A stretch of 9,433 nt of DNA from Acidobacteriota bacterium (GTDB lineage: Bacteria; Acidobacteriota; Terriglobia; Bryobacterales; Bryobacteraceae). The stretch spans positions 1 to 9,433 of the forward strand of contig QHXU01000178.1 in the NCBI GenBank assembly GCA_003223065.1, written 5' to 3'. Shown here one piece after another: positions 1 to 6,414 of the stretch; the first letter of the stretch is position 1; the number at the start of each line of letters is the position of its first letter. The position numbers and the translations under genes were made by a program. Under the pieces are notes generated by a model. The model did no database searches, had not been told where the DNA came from, and saw only the letters and a list, made by a program, of their open reading frames with translations.

Positions 1-228
1 GCTCCAGGTGCAATTGAGACTGAGCGGACGCGCCAAGAAGCCGCCGATTTCGCCGCCACGTGGGCGAAGCTCACGCCACTCGGCCGCATCGGGACGCCGC
101 TAGACGTGGCGCATGCCGTCGCGTTCCTGGCCAGCGATGCCGCGGCGTTCATCACCGGCCAAACCCTATGGGTGGACGGCGGCTTGTTTTCGAAGCCCGC
201 ATGGCCCTACGAAGGTCCCTCTAATTAG
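1..228 (+). CDS. Short-chain dehydrogenase/reductase (SDR), C-terminal fragment
   Basis: The first reading frame is open from base 1 to a TAG at 226-228 and gives 75 residues, so the gene starts upstream of the window. The fragment begins APGAIETERT, the post-catalytic PG-x-I-x-T segment of classical SDRs. It continues with PLGRIGTPLDVAHAVAFLAS and then FITGQTLWVDGG, the standard SDR ending in which the substrate loop is followed by the last helix and strand. Classical SDRs of this kind are cytoplasmic NAD(P)-dependent oxidoreductases of about 250 residues. The nucleotide-binding TGxxxGxG motif and the catalytic Ser-Tyr-Lys lie outside the window, so neither substrate nor cofactor preference can be judged. 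The tail SKPAWPYEGPSN after the DGG is a little longer than usual. The family call is firm; the specific function is unknown. Confidence 0.9.
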   Translation, partial: APGAIETERTRQEAADFAATWAKLTPLGRIGTPLDVAHAVAFLASDAAAFITGQTLWVDGGLFSKPAWPYEGPSN

Positions 229-276
229 TTAGGGTTCTCACCTTATCAGAAACATTTTTCGTTGAACTCTTTCACT

Positions 277-296
277 TGGCGTGGTACTTTTTTGCA
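277..296 (+). promoter_or_regulatory. Weak sigma-54-like promoter candidate upstream of the cytochrome gene
   Basis: The element reads TGGTACTTTTTTGCA at 282-296. It has a GG and a GC dinucleotide like the -24/-12 boxes of sigma-54 promoters (consensus TGGCAC-N5-TTGC). The GG-to-GC spacing here is 11 bases rather than the strict 12, which argues against function. It sits in an AT-rich stretch about 110 bases before the GTG start and is the only promoter-like sequence I noticed in this gap. A sigma-70 alternative is not obvious. Confidence 0.2.
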
Positions 297-315
297 AAGA
301 GTTTTACGGATGGAA

Positions 316-347
316 ACCCGCCGCTCTTCCCGGACCTCCAGGCGGGT
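316..347 (+). other. Stem-loop in the leader of the di-haem cytochrome gene
   Basis: ACCCGCC at 316-322 is perfectly complementary to GGCGGGT at 341-347, with an 18-base loop. No T-run follows, so it is not a convincing intrinsic terminator for the upstream SDR gene. It lies about 60 bases before the GTG start and could be a leader structure or a chance stem in GC-rich DNA. Apart from this stem and the promoter candidate, the 229-404 gap holds nothing I recognise. Confidence 0.3.
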
Positions 348-392
348 GTCTCTGACCTGCGTGTCGTAACAACTTAATAGATACCAAACTCC

Positions 393-400
393 AAGGAGGG
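393..400 (+). promoter_or_regulatory. Shine-Dalgarno that fixes a GTG start
   Basis: AAGGAGGG ends four bases before the GTG at 405. It is an almost perfect anti-16S match and supports GTG at 405 as the start of the di-haem cytochrome. That start places a hydrophobic signal sequence immediately at the N-terminus. Confidence 0.75.
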
Positions 401-404
401 AAAA

Positions 405-1745
405 GTGTATTCGTGCAGAGCTGTAAGTAATTTACTCCGAATTATCAGTGTAATGTTGAGCCTGGCCGGATTCCTGACTGCTCAAACGGATCCCGGTCCT
501 CGAAGCGGCGCACCCGGCGCCGGCGCCGCAATTCCCGGGCTCACTGTAAAAGAAGGCAAGTTCTTCCATTCCGGGCAGGCTCAGTTCACCGAAGTCCAGT
601 CAGTCAGGGGGACCATCGCGGGGACTGACGAGGGGCTCGGTCCCAGGTTCAACCTGAACAGTTGCAGCGGTTGTCACGCTTTTCCGGCTATCGGCGGGTC
701 GAGTCCAGCCTCAAATCCACAGGTTACCGTCGCGCCAAGCTCGCAAGTCAATCCGCTGCTGCTGCTGAACATCATCAGCGCCACCGGGCCGGTTCGTGAG
801 GTCCGTTTCAAATCCGATGGCGGCGTGCACGATCTCTTTACGATTATGGGCCGCAGCGACACGCCTTCGGGCTGCAACATCTCGCAGCCGGATTTTGCCG
901 GCCATGTCGCGAGCAACGATGTGATTTTCCGCATCCCAACCCCCGCTTTCGGGGCGGGCCTGATCGAAACGATTCCGGATGCAACGATCGCCGCCAACGC
1001 AGTGAGCTACCCCTCGTTGGCGATCCAGGGCCACGTTAACCGGAACGGCAATGACGGCACGATCACCCGTTTCGGCTGGAAGGCGCAAAACAAATCCTTG
1101 GTGATTTTCGCCGGTGAGGCGTACAACGTGGAGCAGGGAGTCACCAACGAGCTATTCCCCGACGAGCGGGGCGAGGGCGGCGTGCAAGATCCCGCGGCCT
1201 GCCGCGTGGTCCCGTCGGCGCAAGACCACACCAATTACGAGCAGACGCAGCCGCAGTCGATCCCGAGCGATTCGGTCAGCTTTGCAAACTTCATGCGGTT
1301 CCTGGCCCCACCCGCGCCCGTCAGCTCTTACGGCAACGTCACCGCGGCTTCCATTAACAACGGGAGGACCCAGTTCGGCAATGCCGGTTGCGCCGTCTGC
1401 CATACGCCATCGATGCAGACCGGAAACCACTCTACTCTTGCCCTTGCCAATAAGCCGGCAAACCTGTACTCGGACCTGCTTGTGCACAACATGGGCCTAC
1501 TCGGGGATGGTATTTCGCAGGGGAGCGCGGGGCCTAACGATTTCCGCACCGCTCCGCTGTGGGGAGTTGGCCAGCGGCTGTTCTTCCTGCATGACGGAAG
1601 AACCTCGGACTTGCTTGAGGCGATCAAGGCACACGACGCCGACGGCGCTGACACCGCCTCCGAGGCACATATCGTACTGAACAACTTCAGGGCCCTATCC
1701 GCGAGCGATCGGCAGGATATCCTCAACTTCCTGCGATCGTTGTGA
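405..1745 (+). CDS. Secreted di-haem c-type cytochrome, DHOR/DUF1111 family (putative thiol oxidoreductase or peroxidase)
   Basis: The 446-residue product starts with a signal peptide: basic at R5, hydrophobic about 10-25, with probable cleavage after LTA at 24-26. It should therefore act in the periplasm or at the envelope. Two c-type haem sites are visible, CSGCH at 87-91 and CAVCH at 329-333. Between and after them are features typical of the DUF1111/COG3488 family: IPTPAFGAGLIETIPDATI (177-195), RFGWKAQNKSL (222-232), an HNMG segment (361-364) whose methionine is a candidate axial ligand, and FRTAPLWGVGQRLFFLHDGR (380-399). The family resembles MauG-like and CcpA-like di-haem proteins, but its reaction is not established, so the catalytic name is only a family label. 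The GTG start is backed by a strong Shine-Dalgarno. The gene stands alone on this strand and converges with the glycosyltransferase, with the stops touching. Full length; no frameshift seen. Confidence 0.9.
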   Translation: MYSCRAVSNLLRIISVMLSLAGFLTAQTDPGPRSGAPGAGAAIPGLTVKEGKFFHSGQAQFTEVQSVRGTIAGTDEGLGPRFNLNSCSGCHAFPAIGGSSPASNPQVTVAPSSQVNPLLLLNIISATGPVREVRFKSDGGVHDLFTIMGRSDTPSGCNISQPDFAGHVASNDVIFRIPTPAFGAGLIETIPDATIAANAVSYPSLAIQGHVNRNGNDGTITRFGWKAQNKSLVIFAGEAYNVEQGVTNELFPDERGEGGVQDPAACRVVPSAQDHTNYEQTQPQSIPSDSVSFANFMRFLAPPAPVSSYGNVTAASINNGRTQFGNAGCAVCHTPSMQTGNHSTLALANKPANLYSDLLVHNMGLLGDGISQGSAGPNDFRTAPLWGVGQRLFFLHDGRTSDLLEAIKAHDADGADTASEAHIVLNNFRALSASDRQDILNFLRSL

Positions 1746-3380
1746 TCAGGCTCCGGCCTGGTCGACAGCGCGAGCCAGCTCGCGCTGTCGCTGCCACTGG
1801 AGCTTGCCCTGATACTCTTCCCATAACGTTGTGCCGCCGGCCCAGAAGTAACCGCCGACGAACAGGAGCAGGAACGGAATCGCCAGGAAATTGTATGACT
1901 CGATGGCGAAGATCACCATTCCCAGGAAGTAGCTGCCGACGGCGAGCTCGGCGTAAGGCAGCCAGCCGCTGCGCCGGCGGTACTTGATGTTTTCGAGATG
2001 CACCTTTCCCTGGCCGCCGATGGCGTACTTGGGCGTGCGCGCGAAGCCGGTTTTATAACCCACGAGCGCCTCGATCACCGCGCGCGAGTTGATGATTGTG
2101 AGAGCCACTCCCGCCGCCATCAGCGCCGGCAGGAAAAGGAACGCGCGCTTCCAATTTTTCGGAAACAGCTCGCGGTGGGCGATTACATAGAACGCCGAAA
2201 TCGACCAGAACGAAGCGGCAATCAACGGCAGGTCGATAACCACCATCTGGAACCAGCCCATATAGAAGCGCACGATCATCACCGGCAACATCAGCGCGGA
2301 GACCACAATCATCAGGGGATAGGAAATGTTTGGCGTGAGGTGGAAAAGCGCTTCCGCTTTCACGCGCCGGGGAAGGTTCGAGCGCAGAATCGTCGGCAGC
2401 AGCTTGATCGCCACCTGTGTAAGTCCCTTGGCCCAGCGCGATTGCTGCACCTGAAACCCGTACGTCTCGACCGGCAGTTCCGACGGACACTCGATCGAGG
2501 GCACGTAGATGAACCTCCAGCCCTTTAGCTGCGCACGATAGCTCAGGTCGCAGTCTTCGGTGAGGGTGTCGTGTTGCCAGCCGCCGGCGTCCTCGATCAT
2601 GGAGCGCCGCAGGATGCCTGCGGTCCCATTGAAGTTGAAGAACATCCCGCCGCCCGATCGCGCCACGTGCTCCAGCACGAAGTGGCCGTCGAGGAGCATC
2701 GCTTGCACTTCGGTCAGCAGGTTGTAGTGGCGGTTCAGATAGCCCCAACGCGTTTGCACCATGCCGACCTTCGGGTCGGCGAAGAAGTGAACGGTGCGCA
2801 TCAGGAAATCGGCGGGAGGAACGAAATCGGCATCGAAGATCGCGATAATCTCACCCGTCGCGGTCTTGAGGCCGTTCTGCAACGCGCCTGCTTTGTAACC
2901 CTCGCGATGACTCCGATGAATGTATTCGATCGGCACGCCCGCGGCGCGATAATCCTCCACAAGGCGCCGGGTGAACGGGTGCGTTTCATCGGTCGAGTCA
3001 TCAAGCACCTGTATCTGAAGCAGGTGCCGGGGATAGTCGATCTTGCTTGTTTCCTCGATAAGGCGCTCTACGACGTATTGCTCGTTGTAAATCGGGAGTT
3101 GGACGGTGACCCTGGGCAAATCCGTGAATCGCTGAGCGGGATGGGCCCGCAGCGACTTGCGGTGTTTCCAATACCCGCGGATCATTTCATAGCGATGCAG
3201 CCCGTAACAGGAAAGGACGATGAGGACGGCGAAGTAGGGGATGAGGATCGCCCAGTCGAAGAAAACCAAATGATGGATACCCGCGAAGGTGTTGTCGAAC
3301 AGCCCGTCGATCAGCCTGCCGGCCGAGAAAGGCACGCTTCGGGCGAGAAAAAACGCGGGTACAACGGAACTCATGACCAT
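1746..3380 (-). CDS. Membrane family-2 processive glycosyltransferase (cellulose-synthase-like)
   Basis: The 544-residue product is a GT2 enzyme that probably polymerises a beta-glycan or adds sugars at the inner membrane. An N-terminal membrane segment (about 43-61) precedes the catalytic domain. The catalytic domain carries VQLPIYNE (93-100), LDDSTDET with the UDP-binding aspartates (126-133), FDADFVPP with the DxD metal site (182-189), the TED catalytic base (274-276) and QQSRW (312-316), the QxxRW motif of processive synthases. About four or five further membrane segments follow (roughly 354-378, 380-402, 412-430, 478-494 and 497-516). There is no PilZ domain, so it is not a canonical c-di-GMP-activated BcsA; it looks more like the CslA/mannan-synthase-type branch. 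The product sugar cannot be read from the sequence. ATG at 3380 is the only plausible start, because an in-frame stop lies at 3402-3404. No good Shine-Dalgarno is seen, and ATG at 3374 is an alternative. It is divergent from the transaldolase gene. Confidence 0.92.
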   Translation of the reverse strand: MVMSSVVPAFFLARSVPFSAGRLIDGLFDNTFAGIHHLVFFDWAILIPYFAVLIVLSCYGLHRYEMIRGYWKHRKSLRAHPAQRFTDLPRVTVQLPIYNEQYVVERLIEETSKIDYPRHLLQIQVLDDSTDETHPFTRRLVEDYRAAGVPIEYIHRSHREGYKAGALQNGLKTATGEIIAIFDADFVPPADFLMRTVHFFADPKVGMVQTRWGYLNRHYNLLTEVQAMLLDGHFVLEHVARSGGGMFFNFNGTAGILRRSMIEDAGGWQHDTLTEDCDLSYRAQLKGWRFIYVPSIECPSELPVETYGFQVQQSRWAKGLTQVAIKLLPTILRSNLPRRVKAEALFHLTPNISYPLMIVVSALMLPVMIVRFYMGWFQMVVIDLPLIAASFWSISAFYVIAHRELFPKNWKRAFLFLPALMAAGVALTIINSRAVIEALVGYKTGFARTPKYAIGGQGKVHLENIKYRRRSGWLPYAELAVGSYFLGMVIFAIESYNFLAIPFLLLFVGGYFWAGGTTLWEEYQGKLQWQRQRELARAVDQAGA

Positions 3381-3454
3381 TGGTTTGTTAGCGTCACGCG
3401 CTCAAGAGCAACAGCTTACCACTACACGGTGCTTGCTTGCGCTGCTGATTATGC

Positions 3455-3467
3455 TACAGAATCTGTA
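3455..3467. promoter_or_regulatory. 13-bp palindrome, possible operator
   Basis: TACAGA-A-TCTGTA is a perfect 6-1-6 inverted repeat in the divergent intergenic region. It lies directly upstream, for the minus strand, of CATAAT (complement of 3448-3453), a possible -10 for the glycosyltransferase gene with no clear -35. A second perfect palindrome, GATCCGGATC (3470-3479), follows two bases later. No regulator gene in the window can be tied to the site. Together with the promoter at 3561-3569, these are all I can see in the 233-base gap 3381-3613. Confidence 0.35.
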
Positions 3468-3560
3468 CTGATCCGGATCGCACCCCCCCAACCTCCGAGC
3501 ACAACCTCGAATCGATCTGGCGCCGGGCAACGGATCTATTATATGTGATTCTGCGATGGA

Positions 3561-3569
3561 TGTTATAAT
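3561..3569 (+). promoter_or_regulatory. Extended -10 promoter for the transaldolase gene
   Basis: TGTTATAAT is a perfect extended -10 (TG-n-TATAAT). No good -35 is visible 16-18 bases upstream, as is common for extended -10 promoters. Transcription would start near 3576, leaving a short leader of about 38 bases before the ATG at 3614. Confidence 0.6.
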
Positions 3570-3613
3570 CGGTTAAACTGCCGCTTGCGCCGAAGTCCAA
3601 ATAGGGAGTAAAC

Positions 3614-4276
3614 ATGAAATTTTTTCTCGACACCGCCAACCTGGATGAGCTGAAGGCCAGCGCGCGGTGGGGGATTATTGACGGAGTCACCACCAACCCC
3701 TCGCTGATCGCGAAGGAACGCGCGCCGATGGAAGAACAGGTCCGCAAAATTTGCGGCCTCATCGACGGCGACGTCAGCGCTGAAGTGGTGTCGACCAATG
3801 CCGACGAGATGCTGGTGGAAGGGCGCAAGCTCGCGGCCATTCACAAGAACGTAGTGGTGAAAGTGCCGCTGACGCGCGATGGCATTCGCGCCTGCTCCAT
3901 TTTCAGCCGCGAGGGTATCCGCGTGAACGTCACGCTGTGCTTCTCGCCGGCCCAGGCGCTGCTCGCCGCCAAAGCCGGCGCGTACTTCGTCAGCCCCTTC
4001 GTAGGACGCCTCGACGACATCGGTTGGGACGGCATGGACCTGATCCGCGACATTGTCCTCATCTACAAGAACTACGGCTTCAATACCCAGGTTCTGGCGG
4101 CGTCGCTGCGCAATTCCACCCACGTGGTCGAGGCCGCCAAAGCCGGTGCGCACGTCGCCACGCTGCCCTACAAAGTGATCGATGCGTTGTTCAATCACCC
4201 CTTGACCGATAAGGGGCTCGACCAGTTCTTGAAGGACTACGCGAAAGTTTTCCAACCGGTTCCGGCAAGTTCGTAG
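3614..4276 (+). CDS. tal: Transaldolase, small TalC/Fsa-type
   Basis: The 220-residue product is a single-domain (beta/alpha)8 class I aldolase of the usual length for this subfamily (about 215). It is expected to transfer dihydroxyacetone between sedoheptulose-7-phosphate and glyceraldehyde-3-phosphate in the cytoplasmic non-oxidative pentose phosphate pathway. MKFFLDTANLDE opens the protein, GVTTNPSLIAKE lies at 24-35, and the Schiff-base lysine is K83 in VVVKVPLT. E57 in SAEVVS and F129 in SPFVGRLDDIG occupy the positions where E. coli fructose-6-phosphate aldolase has Gln and Tyr. From recalled family alignments this favours transaldolase over fructose-6-phosphate aldolase activity. The ATG is preceded by GGGAG at 3604-3608 with five bases of spacing, and by an extended -10 promoter. 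A small membrane protein gene follows after 24 bases, so the two are probably co-transcribed. Confidence 0.93.
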   Translation: MKFFLDTANLDELKASARWGIIDGVTTNPSLIAKERAPMEEQVRKICGLIDGDVSAEVVSTNADEMLVEGRKLAAIHKNVVVKVPLTRDGIRACSIFSREGIRVNVTLCFSPAQALLAAKAGAYFVSPFVGRLDDIGWDGMDLIRDIVLIYKNYGFNTQVLAASLRNSTHVVEAAKAGAHVATLPYKVIDALFNHPLTDKGLDQFLKDYAKVFQPVPASS

Positions 4277-4300
4277 CCTCTACTGCCGATAGTCTTATCG

Positions 4301-4777
4301 ATGCCGGCCGCTGCAAAGATTGCCGTGTTGAGTGGCGTTTCGATTGGTCTGGGGACGCTGGTTTTCCGGATTGCTTCCCGCCGTCGCAGCACGCCTGAAA
4401 AACGCGAGCAGCAGCGCCGCTTGCAAGTTCATCTAAACGGCCGGCTCGGCGACGGTATGGTCACTGAAGTCGCGGAGAATGCGCTTTACTATTCCTATAC
4501 GGTGCACGGCGTGCAATACACGGCCTCACAGGACATCACGACCTTGCGCGAGCGTTTGCCGGCTGACCCGGAATGCCTGATCGGCGTCACGAGCTTGAAA
4601 TACTCGCCGAAGAATCCCGCGAATTCGATCCTGATTTGCGAAGAGTGGAGCGGACTGCGGGCGGCACGGTCGCGTGCGGCCGAGATGTCCTGTGAGGCCG
4701 TGTATTGCACGCCGTGGCCGCCCCGGGCGAGCGACCGCACCGGCAGTCTGCCCAAGAAGACGCCCAACCTGGATTGA
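4301..4777 (+). CDS. Small membrane-anchored DUF3592-like protein with an abnormal C-terminus
   Basis: The 158-residue product has one N-terminal membrane segment (about 7-24) followed by a basic stretch. A small beta-rich domain follows at about 45-120, with YYSYTVHGVQY (63-73) and VTSLKYSPKNPANSILICEE (96-115). This pattern resembles DUF3592 proteins, where a Y-x-Y-x-V-x-G-x-x-Y strand is followed by a VxYxPxNPxxS strand. No function is known for the family. The natural end is probably near WSGLR (116-120). Residues after that read through an inverted copy of codons 69-79 and then antisense through the last sppA codons to a TGA at 4775-4777, so the final ~38 residues look acquired. No Shine-Dalgarno is evident before the ATG at 4301; GTG at 4325 is an alternative start, and translation may be coupled to the transaldolase gene. 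The gene is likely real up to about 4660; its present 3' end is doubtful. Confidence 0.6.
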   Translation: MPAAAKIAVLSGVSIGLGTLVFRIASRRRSTPEKREQQRRLQVHLNGRLGDGMVTEVAENALYYSYTVHGVQYTASQDITTLRERLPADPECLIGVTSLKYSPKNPANSILICEEWSGLRAARSRAAEMSCEAVYCTPWPPRASDRTGSLPKKTPNLD

Positions 4778-6408
4778 ATTTGCGACTCAACCTGCGCGGC
4801 GTCGTCGGCGCGGCTCCACAGAACTTCGAAGAGAGAGCGCCGGGGTGGGAACATCACCAGCGTGACTTTTTCCGCAGCGGGGATCTTGGCTCGCTGCTTG
4901 ATCAGTTCCACGGCGCGATCCAAGCCGCCCAGCTCGTCGACCAGCCCGTTCTCCTTGGCCTGCGCCCCGAGCCACACGCGGCCTTGCGCCAGCGGCTCCA
5001 CTTCGTCGTACTTCCGCTTCCGGCCCTCGGCCACCCGCTGGACGAATCCTTGATAGAAGAGATTCAATTCGTTGCGTAGCTTGGCGCGCTCGGCCTCGTT
5101 GAGGCCGCCGTAATCCGAGTCGATGGCCGCGAAGCGCCCGCGCGTCATCGTTTCCTTTTTCACGCCGATTTTTTCGTAAAGGCCGAACAGATTCACCCGC
5201 CCATAGAACACCCCGATGGAGCCGGTCAGCGTGTTGGGGTACGCCACAATGGGATCGCCGGTCATGGAGATGAAGTACCCGCCCGACGCCGCCAGGTCCG
5301 ACATCGAGATCACTATGGGCTTTTTCTGGCTCAGCACCTTGGCTTCGTGCAGGATATCGTCGGAGGCAATCCCATCGCCGCCTGGCGAGTCGATGCGCAG
5401 GATCACGCCTTTGATGCTCGAGTCGTTCTCCACCTGGCGCAAGAGCTTCACCGTGCGGAAGGAGGTGATGCCCTCGTCGGAAGTGGTGTCGTGAGGGCTG
5501 CCGCGTGTGATCTCCCCCTGTCCCACGACGAAAGCGATGTGCGAGCGGCCCTCGACTCCCGGAACTTCGACCCTTGCGTAATCCTGTTCACCGATTCTCT
5601 TGATTTCGCCCTGCTTCAGATCCTCTTTCAACTGTCCGAACATTTCGTCTTCGAAACCGAGGATGTCCACCAGGTGGCTTTCTAGAGCGGCCTTGCCTGC
5701 GAACGGCCCGTTATCGATCAAGGCCCGCACTTCGGCCGGTTGTTTTTTTCGCCCTTCGGCAATCGTGTCCACCATGTTGCCGTAGTATTGATCGAGGATC
5801 TGGTTCATCACTTCGCGCGTCTCCGGAGTCGACGACGTGCGCGTGAACATATCCGGCGCGTCCTTGTACTTGCCGACGTGCTCAAATTCCATCTGTACGC
5901 CGAGCTTATCCAGAGTGCCCTTGACGAACAGGAGCTCCGCCCGCAGGCCTTTCACGTCGAGTATGTCCTCGGGCGACATATACACCCTGTCGGCCGCGAC
6001 GGCGACGTAATATTCCCGTGTGCCCGCGTTCCGCAGGTAGGCATACACCGGCTTGCCGGATTTCTTGAAGGCCACGACATCGTCGTGCAGCTCTTCGAGC
6101 TTGCCCCAGCCGACGCTGAGGCCGCGCGGTTCGAGCACCAGAGCTTTAACGCGCGGGTCGGCTGCGGCTTTACGGAGCAAGCTCCACGTCTCCACCATCG
6201 TGAGCGGCTGCTGCTCCCGCAGGAAGGGCAGAGGCAACTCCACCGGGGGCTGCTCCGGCAACTCACCTTCGAGATGCAAAACCACGGTCGATCCGTCGGC
6301 GACCTTCACCCTGCGTTCGCCGAAGCGCATGGCGGCGAAAACCAGGATCACGACCACCAAGCCCGCGAAAACAAGTCCGATGATGAATCCGAGTGCGAAC
6401 CTCTTCAT
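4495..6408 (-). CDS. sppA: SppA-type signal peptide peptidase (S49 family) with altered C-terminus
   Basis: The 637-residue product is a long-form (67K-type) protease IV with two S49 domains. It degrades cleaved signal peptides and should be inner-membrane anchored, with its catalytic part facing the periplasm. A membrane segment spans about 5-27. The Lys/Ser dyad is visible: K182 in HVGKYKDAPDMF and S375 in SDLAASGGYF. IDSPGGDG (339-346) and LTGSIGVFYG (394-403) are further S49 hallmarks. Conserved sequence runs to about residue 564. Residues 565-637 cover an inverted repeat arm, then read antisense through the DUF3592-like gene to a TAG at 4495-4497. This 73-residue tail has no family counterpart I recognise, and perhaps a dozen native C-terminal residues are missing. 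The catalytic core is intact, so activity may survive. ATG at 6408 lies six bases after the upstream TIM-barrel stop, implying translational coupling. Confidence 0.9.
   Translation of the reverse strand: MKRFALGFIIGLVFAGLVVVILVFAAMRFGERRVKVADGSTVVLHLEGELPEQPPVELPLPFLREQQPLTMVETWSLLRKAAADPRVKALVLEPRGLSVGWGKLEELHDDVVAFKKSGKPVYAYLRNAGTREYYVAVAADRVYMSPEDILDVKGLRAELLFVKGTLDKLGVQMEFEHVGKYKDAPDMFTRTSSTPETREVMNQILDQYYGNMVDTIAEGRKKQPAEVRALIDNGPFAGKAALESHLVDILGFEDEMFGQLKEDLKQGEIKRIGEQDYARVEVPGVEGRSHIAFVVGQGEITRGSPHDTTSDEGITSFRTVKLLRQVENDSSIKGVILRIDSPGGDGIASDDILHEAKVLSQKKPIVISMSDLAASGGYFISMTGDPIVAYPNTLTGSIGVFYGRVNLFGLYEKIGVKKETMTRGRFAAIDSDYGGLNEAERAKLRNELNLFYQGFVQRVAEGRKRKYDEVEPLAQGRVWLGAQAKENGLVDELGGLDRAVELIKQRAKIPAAEKVTLVMFPPRRSLFEVLWSRADDAAQVESQIQSRLGVFLGRLPVRSLARGGHGVQYTASQDISAARDRAARSPLHSSQIRIEFAGFFGEYFKLVTPIRHSGSAGKRSRKVVMSCEAVYCTPCTV
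4505..4537 (+). repeat. 33-bp perfect inverted repeat, left arm
   Basis: This segment is the exact reverse complement of 4684-4716. It encodes HGVQYTASQDI, residues 69-79 of the DUF3592-like protein, where it fits the domain and so is probably the original copy. Complementarity continues imperfectly inward: 4538-4555 against 4666-4683 matches at 12 of 18 positions. The inverted copy may therefore once have been about 51 bp long. Confidence 0.9.
4684..4716 (-). repeat. 33-bp perfect inverted repeat, right arm
   Basis: Read on the minus strand, this arm starts exactly at codon 565 of the SppA reading frame and encodes the same 11 residues, HGVQYTASQDI. The preceding SppA sequence (LPVRSLARGG, 555-564) shows no similarity to the region before the left arm, so similarity begins sharply at base 4716. 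The arms are separated by 146 bases. This is too far apart, and lacks a T-run, for a terminator. Confidence 0.9.
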
Positions 6409-6414
6409 GACGCT

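Noticed and set aside
1114..1680. 188-codon alternative frame inside the di-haem cytochrome gene
   Set aside because: It is an Arg/Ser/Pro-rich shifted frame fully inside a gene with two haem-binding motifs.
1746..3380. Cellulose synthase BcsA
   Set aside because: There is no C-terminal PilZ domain and no neighbouring bcsB, bcsC or bcsZ. Only the general processive GT2 assignment is supported.
2571..3548. 325-codon plus-strand open frame antisense to the glycosyltransferase gene
   Set aside because: The opposite strand carries all GT2 motifs. The plus-strand product is rich in His, Arg and Gln with no recognisable domain, as expected for a GC-rich shadow frame.
3614..4276. Fructose-6-phosphate aldolase (fsa) as the name for the small aldolase
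   Set aside because: The residues equivalent to the Gln and Tyr of E. coli FsaA are E57 and F129, which is the transaldolase pattern.
4287..4300. CGATA-GTCT-TATCG hairpin between the transaldolase and the DUF3592-like gene
   Set aside because: It has only a five-base-pair, AT-containing stem and no T-run. It is too weak to call a terminator or attenuator.
4505..4716. Inverted repeat as a bidirectional transcription terminator between convergent genes
   Set aside because: The loop is 146 bases and no T-run follows either arm, so it does not fit an intrinsic terminator.
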